Below, piece by piece: positions 27,780-35,038 of a stretch of 64,000 bases of DNA (within the stretch, counting starts at the first letter, position 1; every line of letters begins with the position of its first letter). The position numbers and the translations under genes were made by a program. Below the pieces are notes generated by a model, which was not told the origin of the DNA, made no database searches, and was given only the letters and a program-made list of their open reading frames with translations. The DNA comes from Paenibacillus sacheonensis (GTDB lineage Bacteria; Bacillota; Bacilli; Paenibacillales; Paenibacillaceae), in the NCBI RefSeq assembly GCF_009909195.1, contig NZ_JAAAMU010000003.1, forward strand, positions 62,001-126,000, read 5' to 3'.

Positions 27780-29834
27780 TTGAGCGAACCTAAGTTTTTC
27801 TCATTCCGGCAGCCTCCCGACTGGAGGCGAGGCACCGGCAGTCAACTGGCAACGGTCAAGGACGGCATTACGATTGAGAGGGAATATGTTTACCGGCATG
27901 CCAGCAGGCATCCGCTTCTGTATCCCGAGCTGGCGCCTCCGATCGCGGAAGCCGAAGCGGACGGCGACGGGCGGTGGTTCCTGCTCGACGGCAACGGCGT
28001 TATCTGGCGAACGGATCTATCCAGCCACTATATCGAACGAATCGCGCAGACGGACAAATCCCAGTCAGGCCATTCGGCGCTGTTTACCGCAACCCGCGAT
28101 TCCGTCATCGTCATGCTGCCGGATATTGCGACGACGATCCAAGCGGTCGCGATCGAGAACTCCCAAATCAGATGGTCCCGGGCGGATTGGAACCAAGAGC
28201 CGTTCTTCGGGGCGCTGATTACGGCGGACGGGGCGGGCGGCTTCCTGGTGCTGGCCAATCTAAGCGGCCGGAGCGAGGTTTATCTACTTCGCTATAACGG
28301 TTCTGGAGATGCCATCGGTTCGATTCTCCTACCGATAGAGGAAGGCTTGGACTTGTCTTCGGTTCCGAGGGGACGTTTCGAGATCGCTATAGGAAGCGAC
28401 CAGCAGGGATGGCTATTGGATAAAGAAACGAATGCGCTCATTCGGCTGCAGCTGCAGGAGAACAGTGCTTCCTACGCGCGTATTCCCGATGAAGCGGGCA
28501 AGCTCGTATCGATTTGCGGCGACGGTCAAGGTCTCCTGTGGGGCTTGTTGGACGCCGAGACGAATGCGGGCGCTCCTACGCTCGTTCGCTTTCACCCGAA
28601 TGGCGAAATCGTCGAACGCGGGTATGCGGGGAACGAAGGAGGAGATCGGCTATTCTTCGGCAAGGACGCGCTGTTCCTGTTGGATTCGGCGAACCGCTGC
28701 ATTCACGTCGTTCGTTCCGTCTCGGAGACGGCGATCTGGGGAGCGTTAAACAGAAGGCTGGGGATCTGGCTCAGCGACGGGCTCGACAGCGGTTGGGAAG
28801 AGACCGAGTGGCACAAAATCGTCATGGGCAGCAGCCAAGAGATCGATACGCAGATTATCGTCCGCTGTTACGCTTCGGATAGCAAAGAGGTCGTGCTGGG
28901 GCGGGAGAAAGTGGACCTCGATGCCTATATCGCGGATCCGGATATCTTGATGGAGATGAAGCTGAACGCGTTGTCCGGGTTATGGTCCAAGCCGTTAGCC
29001 GACCCGCAGGATGCGTTGCTCTTCAAGCTCAAGGGGCGTTACCTTTGGGTGTATCTGGAGTTGATCGGCTCGGAGAGCCATGCGCCCGTCGTGCACAGCC
29101 TGGAGGTTCATTTTCCAAGAAGCACGTACCTGGAATACTTACCTGCGATCTATCAACGTCATGAGCCCAGCAGGGACTTCCTCGCCCGCTATCTTAGTTT
29201 ATTCCAGACGATCATGGACGAGACGGACCGGCGGGTGTCGCAAGTCACGCGGGTGTTCGACGCCGAGGGCGCGGACGGCCGTTCGTTGCGATGGCTGCTC
29301 GGCTGGCTGGGCATCGACGGCGAGGATTATTGGACGGAGGAGCAGTTGAGGAAGCTTCTGAAGCACGCTCACGTTCTCTATAATTTGCGCGGCACGAAGA
29401 CGGCGATGGAACTTTTGATCTCCATCTATACCGGCGAGAAACCGATTATTCTGGAATACGAGCAAGTGAAGCCGCTTAAGGAGAACCCGGAGATGGGAGA
29501 AGTCGCGGAGCGGTTGTACGCGGCCGACCCGCACGTATTCAACGTTCTGGTCAAATCGGAGCATGCCGATACGGAGATGAAGCGGGTATCCTTGCTGCAT
29601 CTGATAGACGACTTCAAGCCCGCGTTCGCAACGTGCAAGCTGGTCGTGCTTCAGCCGTGGGTCTATATGGACCTTCACTCTTATCTGGGCATGAATACCG
29701 TATTGTCCGAACCGACGCTGCTGACCTTGGACGGCAAGTCGTCCATGCCCCATCACACCATTACGATCGACTTGGGACAAGATAACCGCATGGATCAACA
29801 TACGAAGCTCGGTTTGGATTCTCGTTTGGAATAA
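27780..29834 (+). CDS. Tail protein I-like wedge protein with N-terminal beta-propeller
   Basis: 684 residues. Residues 1-330 contain recurrent blades with DG/DN turns and Trp-Leu strands (GRWFLLDGNGVIWRTDL, GWLLDKETNALIRLQL, ALFLLDSANRCIHVV), consistent with an NHL-like beta-propeller. Residues 440-600 are the tail protein I domain: YLEYLPAIYQRHEPSRDFLA, LRWLLGWLGIDGEDYWTEEQ and LYNLRGTKTAMELLISIYTG. The start is TTG at 27780 behind AGGAGG; longer open sequence upstream overlaps the previous gene. The propeller may point outward from the baseplate and contact a surface or partner (inference). Confidence 0.85.
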   Translation: MSEPKFFSFRQPPDWRRGTGSQLATVKDGITIEREYVYRHASRHPLLYPELAPPIAEAEADGDGRWFLLDGNGVIWRTDLSSHYIERIAQTDKSQSGHSALFTATRDSVIVMLPDIATTIQAVAIENSQIRWSRADWNQEPFFGALITADGAGGFLVLANLSGRSEVYLLRYNGSGDAIGSILLPIEEGLDLSSVPRGRFEIAIGSDQQGWLLDKETNALIRLQLQENSASYARIPDEAGKLVSICGDGQGLLWGLLDAETNAGAPTLVRFHPNGEIVERGYAGNEGGDRLFFGKDALFLLDSANRCIHVVRSVSETAIWGALNRRLGIWLSDGLDSGWEETEWHKIVMGSSQEIDTQIIVRCYASDSKEVVLGREKVDLDAYIADPDILMEMKLNALSGLWSKPLADPQDALLFKLKGRYLWVYLELIGSESHAPVVHSLEVHFPRSTYLEYLPAIYQRHEPSRDFLARYLSLFQTIMDETDRRVSQVTRVFDAEGADGRSLRWLLGWLGIDGEDYWTEEQLRKLLKHAHVLYNLRGTKTAMELLISIYTGEKPIILEYEQVKPLKENPEMGEVAERLYAADPHVFNVLVKSEHADTEMKRVSLLHLIDDFKPAFATCKLVVLQPWVYMDLHSYLGMNTVLSEPTLLTLDGKSSMPHHTITIDLGQDNRMDQHTKLGLDSRLE

Positions 29835-29855
29835 GGAAGGGAGAGGGGATTAAGG

Positions 29856-31532
29856 ATGAACAGATCACGGTATATTCCATTTGAGAGGAACCGTTACTTC
29901 TACGGCAAGCTGCTGACCGTGCGGGATTTCATGTCGGAGCAAACGTATGCTTCCGATAAGCGGAGGCTCACGAATCGCCTGTTGCACGGAAGCGGGGTCG
30001 TGTCCGGCTTGCAGGTCGTGGCCGTCGACGACAAGTCGATCTCGATCGAGACGGGAGCCGCGCTCGACCAATTGGGGCGCGAGATAATCGTTCCATCTCC
30101 GGTAACGGTCAAGCTGTCCCAGTTGGACGGATTCACGAACAACGAGTATGCCAAAAACGTCTATCTCTGCATTACCTACGACGAGAAAGGCAAAGAGCCG
30201 GTCCATACCGTTGCGGGAGCGGGGGGACGCGACGGCGACATCAGCGAGCATAATCGCATTCTGGAGAGTTACCGGCTCTTCATCAGCGAGCAATCGCCGG
30301 CGCCGAGCATGCAGGAGTACGATCATCTGATCGAAGACACGGCGATTTGTTACGGAGACGCGCAAGTCAGAGTGCTCCAGACGGTTCCGCGTTACTTGGA
30401 GCCCGGGCAAGCGTTCGACCTGCGCATCACGATCGAGAAGAACCTGCAAACCTCGCATGTCGCGTTCGAATACGAGCCGGAATGGAGCGGCTTCGAACCC
30501 GCCGAATCGTTGCCGGACGGCAAGATTCGATTCACCGAACCGACGGACGGAGAGCAAACGGTCTATAACCGTACGATTCGGGTTCGAGCGCTTCCTATGG
30601 AGCCGGGAGAGATTCGGGCGGTTCGTTCGATAAGCGCGAAGCCCGGCACCGCGCGTCTGGTCGTGGGAGACAAGCTGATCTACGAGCTGTCGCGCATACA
30701 GCAAACGATCGAGATCAGCGAAGAAGCCGCGGAGAAGCGCATGATTCGTTCCTTCTATGCGAGATCGCTCGATCGGGCATTGGAATCGCCGGCGGACCCT
30801 TGCGTGCACTTGGCCAAGATCAACCTGCTGCAGATGGGCGCTACCTATGTCATTGACAGCGTAGATCCGCTGCCGTTGCAAGATTACGTGATGAACGCGA
30901 CGATGCTTTACAAGATTCTGTTAGCCCAAGGAAGCATCGCCAGGCAAGCGGAAGCAGCTCCGGTTATCGCGGAGCCAAGCCCTGCCGTCGCTCTTCAAGC
31001 GGAGGGAGCGTTCCCGGATCTTCAAGAAGAGTTCAGGTTGTTCGAGGGTGCCAAGGAGGAGAGCGAGAAGGAAGAGCAAGCGATGTCCGGAGTCGCCGAG
31101 ATCTCCATTATTCCTCCGCCGAAGAAGTGGTACCAAAGACGCGAGAGAAGCTTCTATTCCGAGGAGATCAAGCACGGCTTCGGCGGCGGACCGGTCTACA
31201 TCACGGCAGGCTTGTCCGACGAGCGGGACGAGAGCGCGGTTATCGTGCCCGAGATTTGGAATCGCAGCGATGCGGTTTATTACGGCGATCAAGCGGTCTT
31301 CGGCAAGAGCGAGCATGCTTCCGAGCTCCCGAAGGTGACCATCGCATTGGTATACTACCCGAAGAAGGGCACTTTCCGCATTGGCATAAAGGTGCACGGC
31401 AAGACGGAACGCACGCGTCTGCGCATTCGCTGGTGGGCGCTGCGGACGACGGACCTTCCGGCGGAGACGGACGGCGACGCGGCTCAGGAGCTTGCGCGGG
31501 GCCGGCAGGAGGCCGCGGCGGCACGGGCTTAA
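29856..31532 (+). CDS. Baseplate-associated protein of unknown function
   Basis: 558 residues starting MNRSRYIPFERNRYFYGKLL and continuing with RDFMSEQTYASDKRRLTNRL, a pattern I associate with a protein that often ends eCIS and related phage-tail operons; no function is established as far as I know. Residues 1-130 probably bind the baseplate. A middle beta-rich region (155-290) looks like an Ig-like or carbohydrate-binding fold. Residues 360-420 are a charged linker and 440-535 a final beta domain. It may be a peripheral arm or fibre substitute, since no collar or tail-fibre gene (Afp13-like) is seen. It is the last plus-strand gene of the cluster. Confidence 0.7.
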   Translation: MNRSRYIPFERNRYFYGKLLTVRDFMSEQTYASDKRRLTNRLLHGSGVVSGLQVVAVDDKSISIETGAALDQLGREIIVPSPVTVKLSQLDGFTNNEYAKNVYLCITYDEKGKEPVHTVAGAGGRDGDISEHNRILESYRLFISEQSPAPSMQEYDHLIEDTAICYGDAQVRVLQTVPRYLEPGQAFDLRITIEKNLQTSHVAFEYEPEWSGFEPAESLPDGKIRFTEPTDGEQTVYNRTIRVRALPMEPGEIRAVRSISAKPGTARLVVGDKLIYELSRIQQTIEISEEAAEKRMIRSFYARSLDRALESPADPCVHLAKINLLQMGATYVIDSVDPLPLQDYVMNATMLYKILLAQGSIARQAEAAPVIAEPSPAVALQAEGAFPDLQEEFRLFEGAKEESEKEEQAMSGVAEISIIPPPKKWYQRRERSFYSEEIKHGFGGGPVYITAGLSDERDESAVIVPEIWNRSDAVYYGDQAVFGKSEHASELPKVTIALVYYPKKGTFRIGIKVHGKTERTRLRIRWWALRTTDLPAETDGDAAQELARGRQEAAAARA

Positions 31533-31640
31533 CGGTGTTGCGGTTGCGCGTCAGCGCATTCGCATTCGAATTGGAAGCGGCGCGAAGCCGGGACGAAGAG
31601 ACGAATGCCCGAACGAGGGGATGACGATTCCGAATGCCGT

Positions 31641-31685
31641 CGAAAAAATATGCCATGCAGGGGAAGATCCCCCGCATGGCATATT
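31641..31685 (-). terminator. Strong terminator between convergent operons
   Basis: AATATGCCATGC (31647-31658) pairs perfectly with GCATGGCATATT (31674-31685). An inner GGGG/CCCC adds four pairs around a 5-nt loop. Reading on the minus strand, a run of T follows, so it ends the PAAR-MORN operon; the hairpin may also stop plus-strand transcripts. Confidence 0.85.
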
Positions 31686-31714
31686 GGTCGTGGCCGTAGT
31701 TGTCAGCATGGTTC

Positions 31715-33424
31715 CTATTCCGAGACAATCGTGGCACTAATCGGTTTCTTCGCTGTCGTACCCGTACTATTCGTATCGAATCGATAGATAAGCTTGTCCT
31801 GAACGAAGGTCGAGGAAGCAGTAAGCTCGACCAGAACGGTGGTCGATTGCTCGGCCTTGGCTTGGGCGGACAGATCTTGATACAAACGCTCGAGGACGGG
31901 GCCGTTGCCGATCTGAACCTCTTGCACGGCAGCATCCCCGGAGCCGGATGGATCCATTTCGACGACAAACGACAGCTTCATCTCCGGGTACTTCACGAGA
32001 AGGGACGGCGATTCTTCCGGCGATGCATCCGCTTCGCCCGGCAACGCTCCGGAAGCGTCCGCCCCGTCCACCGCGTTCGGATCATCGGCCAAGCCCGCAT
32101 CAGCGCTCGTGGTAACCGCGAGCGAAGCGACATCCGCGGCATCCGAGACGGGAGCGTGCAACACTTCGACGCTGGTCGATTTGCCGAGCAACTCCTCCAG
32201 ACGGACGGCACTCAATCCGAGGAAGGCGGAAGGATTCAATTCCCCCTTCGCGAAGTAGCCCTTATAGGTCACGCTGCCGTCGTCTTTGTACCACGTGCCG
32301 AGGCCGTCGAGCTTGCCGTTCGCGAAGGAGCCTTGATATTCCAACGCTCCCTCCGCGTTATACTGCTGGCCTTGCCCATGGTACTTGCCGCCGGCGAACG
32401 CTCCCTTGTAAACGAGCAATCCGGCGTCTCCGTAGAGCTCGCCCTCTCCTTGATAGTTGCCGTTCAGGAAGCCGCCTGTATAGATCATCGTGCCAGTAGA
32501 CGAGTACAGGGTTCCGTTTCCGCTAAAGAGCCCGGCCAAGAAGTCTCCCTCGTACTTGACGTTGCCGCTCTCGAAAAATTCGGAACCCGCGCCGGAAGGC
32601 TTGCCGTTGACGAATGCGCCGCTATATTGCACCACCCCGTCAGCGAACAACTTCTTGCCCGTTCCGTCGTATTTGCCCGCCAGGAACCCGCCCTGATAAA
32701 TCATGGCGCCAGTGGCGTCATATGCCGTCCCATCGCCGTTAAACCCTCCGTTCGCATAGCCGCCTTCGTACAGCAGCTTGCCCGACTCGGAGTAACTGCT
32801 CCCCGCCCCGTTCGGGCTGCCGGACATGAACTCGCCCTGGTACGAGACGTTGCCGTTCGGATAATAGAGCCTGCCTTGTCCCTGATAAACATTGTCGGCG
32901 AATAGACCCGAGTAAATCAGTCGGCCATCTTCATCGTAGCGGCTGCCATCGGTGATCATGCCGCCCGCGAACGTGCCTTGTTCCTTAAGAACGCCGTTCT
33001 CCCAGTAGAGCTTGCCTTCGCCGTCGTATTGCCCATCGGCCAGCTTGCCTTTGAATAAGAGGTTGCCGCTCGCGTCTTTGACCTTGGCATCGCCGGTATA
33101 GGTACCTGCTTGACCGTCTGCCGCTACCGTGAACGATGGCGTGCGGTGGAACATCTTGTTGATAAACTTCGGTGGCCGGATAAAGAGGAAGAAGTAGAGG
33201 ATGAGGATAATCAGGACAACGATGACGATCAGTTTCTTGGAGACGTAAGTATCGCCGAATCTCCAGTAACTGTCCTTCGTGATCTCTTTCTGTCCGAGTA
33301 TGGACTTAATGAATCTCTTCAGAAATTTGGCGAGAAGCTTCGGCCAATTCTTCAGCCGCTTGAGCGGCATCAAGAATTTCTTGATAACCGGAGTAACGTA
33401 AGGTTTTATAAGTTTCTCAATCAA
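31715..33424 (-). CDS. Membrane-anchored MORN-repeat protein
   Basis: 569 residues. A basic, amphipathic N-terminal region (1-60, for example KRLKNWPKLLAKFLKRFIKS) precedes one transmembrane helix (about 65-85, LIVIVVLIILILYFFLF). Residues 100-410 hold about 13 MORN-type repeats (YxGxFxxGxxxGxG). The remainder is an Ala/Asp/Ser linker and a small beta domain. Positive-inside charge suggests a cytoplasmic N-terminus with the repeats outside. The TTG at 33424 follows GAAGGAG, 14 nt after the DUF4280 stop, so the two are co-expressed. It may anchor the contractile particle to the membrane or be a payload (inference). Confidence 0.85.
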   Translation of the reverse strand: MIEKLIKPYVTPVIKKFLMPLKRLKNWPKLLAKFLKRFIKSILGQKEITKDSYWRFGDTYVSKKLIVIVVLIILILYFFLFIRPPKFINKMFHRTPSFTVAADGQAGTYTGDAKVKDASGNLLFKGKLADGQYDGEGKLYWENGVLKEQGTFAGGMITDGSRYDEDGRLIYSGLFADNVYQGQGRLYYPNGNVSYQGEFMSGSPNGAGSSYSESGKLLYEGGYANGGFNGDGTAYDATGAMIYQGGFLAGKYDGTGKKLFADGVVQYSGAFVNGKPSGAGSEFFESGNVKYEGDFLAGLFSGNGTLYSSTGTMIYTGGFLNGNYQGEGELYGDAGLLVYKGAFAGGKYHGQGQQYNAEGALEYQGSFANGKLDGLGTWYKDDGSVTYKGYFAKGELNPSAFLGLSAVRLEELLGKSTSVEVLHAPVSDAADVASLAVTTSADAGLADDPNAVDGADASGALPGEADASPEESPSLLVKYPEMKLSFVVEMDPSGSGDAAVQEVQIGNGPVLERLYQDLSAQAKAEQSTTVLVELTASSTFVQDKLIYRFDTNSTGTTAKKPISATIVSE

Positions 33425-33438
33425 GAATTTCGACTCCT

Positions 33439-33825
33439 TCAGGGAACTTGAACCGTTACTTGACCCGGATTAACGATTTGGATGACGCCGCCCCAATTGC
33501 ACATGCACTTGGAGGAATTGTTGAGGGCGGGGAAGGTTCCGACCATGACGGTCGGCGACCCGGGAGCCCAAGGCGCCGCGGTGACGGGAACGCAGGGCAT
33601 CGGAGTGAGCACGCCGAATGCCGCGGCCGTCGCGGAAGCGACCGTCGGATTAGCCAGCGATTGGCACATGCCGAAGGGAAGGATATTCACCATGGGCTTG
33701 CTATCCATAATGTTAGCGTAAGGCAACGACTGGATAACCCGATTGGCGGGCATGACCATCAATGCGCCGGGCGCCAATCCAAAACTGCATTGTAGGCTTG
33801 CGCCGGCGCAAACGAATTGTCCCAT
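33439..33825 (-). CDS. PAAR-like DUF4280 protein, probable spike tip
   Basis: 128 residues starting MGQFVCAGASLQCSFGLAPG, with the paired Cys, repeated Pro/Gly turns and the ending CMCNWGGVIQIVNPGQV typical of DUF4280, a PAAR-like family. Such proteins cap the needle of contractile injectors and can carry effectors. The structural operon contains no other PAAR gene, so this is the best tip candidate, although it lies on the opposite strand at the distal end of the cluster. It starts behind AAAGGAGTTCCT and leads the two-gene operon with the MORN protein. Confidence 0.9.
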   Translation of the reverse strand: MGQFVCAGASLQCSFGLAPGALMVMPANRVIQSLPYANIMDSKPMVNILPFGMCQSLANPTVASATAAAFGVLTPMPCVPVTAAPWAPGSPTVMVGTFPALNNSSKCMCNWGGVIQIVNPGQVTVQVP

Positions 33826-33858
33826 AGGAACTCCTTTTAAGTGACATTTATTAACTTT

Positions 33859-33887
33859 ATTCTACTAAATCTATCAGGATTCATCAA
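33859..33887 (-). promoter_or_regulatory. Sigma-A-type promoter of the PAAR-MORN operon
   Basis: On the minus strand TTGATG (33887-33882) and TAGAAT (33864-33859) are exactly 17 nt apart, 34 nt before the ATG at 33825. The surrounding DNA is AT-rich, unlike the coding sequence. Confidence 0.55.
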
Positions 33888-33921
33888 TAAATGCGAGGCA
33901 ATAAACACAAAACCCTGGATT

Positions 33922-33933
33922 TATAGTACTATA
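33922..33933. promoter_or_regulatory. Perfect 12-bp palindrome TATAGTACTATA
   Basis: The palindrome lies between two divergent genes, 50 nt ahead of the stalk-domain gene. It contains TATAGT, a possible -10 box, and could be an operator covering the promoter of the plus-strand operon. No -35 box stands out. Confidence 0.35.
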
Positions 33934-33982
33934 GGAACTAGAGGATGAAACTGGTAATTGAGCGGAGAACAGGGGAAATGCA

Positions 33983-35038
33983 ATGCGCGTTTATCGGAAA
34001 ATAATCGTTTTGGCGATGTGCCTGTTCCTGGGAGGAACGATCGTCGAGGCGGACAAGGCGCCCGAAGCGCCGGCTCAAGCCGGCGGCGAATTGTTCGCAG
34101 CATATATATATGCCTCGCAGCGGGTCGGCATCTGGACGGATTATGCAGCCGCGATCGCAAGCGAGGGCAAGTCGATCGAGGTGAAGCGTCAATTCGGCTT
34201 GGTCTCCGCGGAAGAGGCTCAGACCTGGACGGACCGTAAGACGGAAGCGAACCGTCAGCTCCAGCTGGCGAAGCAGCTCAGGGATTCGGCGTCCGCTAAG
34301 TTGGCGAGCGGCTATCCATGGAGCGCCGGCGCCTTGGCCGGCACGCCGCAAGCGGCTGCGGTTCAAGCGGATGCCAAGCTGGCAGCATCGCTGCAGCAAG
34401 CCCTGCAAAGTCAGAAGAAGGCGAAGGGCGAGGTCGAATCCGCGGCTTGGATGTTCAAGTCGGGTTTAGCGGATTCCCTTCTGCTGCTGGGCAAAGAAGA
34501 CAGTTACAAGCAAGCGAACCTGGCGGCGACAGCTGCTAAAGAAACCTATACGCAGTCTATCCTCGCAAGTTACGCGGCCGCCAATGCTTCTCCCATGAAA
34601 GTTTCCGCTCTGATGGCGGCACTGAAACGAGGACCAATCCCCGCGCTGGCCGGCGAATGGCTGAGCGCGCTATCTCCTTATCTGAAGCCGCTGCTAGCGA
34701 AGTCGAAGATTTCCTATCCGATCAAGAACGGGGAAGTCGGCATCCCCCTGAGGCTGATCGCGGAAGAGCTCGGTTATCGAGTCATGTCGGACAAGACCGC
34801 GGACCGCATTCAACTGACGCGATCATCGAATAGCATCGTTATCTATCCCAAGCAGCAGCGAATGACCAAGAACGAGCGGCAATATCCGCTTGCCGAAGCG
34901 CTTTTCACGCAAAACAACATTACCTACGTACCCTTATCCTTCTTATGCGATGCATTTGGTTTAGAGGCCGTTTGGCGCGATGCGGATCAGCAGGTGCTTA
35001 GGATATCCCCGATAATTGGGAAGGACGGGTCGTCTTGA
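33983..35038 (+). CDS. Secreted stalk-domain (copper amine oxidase N-like) protein
   Basis: 351 residues. A signal peptide is clear (VYRKIIVLAMCLFLGGTIVEA). Residues 30-220 are an Ala/Gln/Lys-rich helical region. Residues 240-345 form a copper-amine-oxidase N-domain or stalk domain (EVGIPLRLIAEELGYRV and ITYVPLSFLCDAFGLEAVW), a repeat common on Paenibacillus surface proteins. It should act outside the membrane. Its stop overlaps the start of the receptor gene (TTGA), so the two are translationally coupled and may work as a sensor pair (inference). Confidence 0.85.
   Translation: MRVYRKIIVLAMCLFLGGTIVEADKAPEAPAQAGGELFAAYIYASQRVGIWTDYAAAIASEGKSIEVKRQFGLVSAEEAQTWTDRKTEANRQLQLAKQLRDSASAKLASGYPWSAGALAGTPQAAAVQADAKLAASLQQALQSQKKAKGEVESAAWMFKSGLADSLLLLGKEDSYKQANLAATAAKETYTQSILASYAAANASPMKVSALMAALKRGPIPALAGEWLSALSPYLKPLLAKSKISYPIKNGEVGIPLRLIAEELGYRVMSDKTADRIQLTRSSNSIVIYPKQQRMTKNERQYPLAEALFTQNNITYVPLSFLCDAFGLEAVWRDADQQVLRISPIIGKDGSS

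Noticed and set aside
9316..31532. Prophage or type VI secretion system
   Set aside because: There are no capsid, portal, terminase, integrase or lysis genes, and no TssJ/L/M or ClpV. The AAA-DUF4255-LysM set fits the eCIS lineage.
31700..32905. 401-codon plus-strand frame over the MORN gene
   Set aside because: The repeat periodicity comes from MORN repeats on the other strand; the plus-strand product matches nothing.
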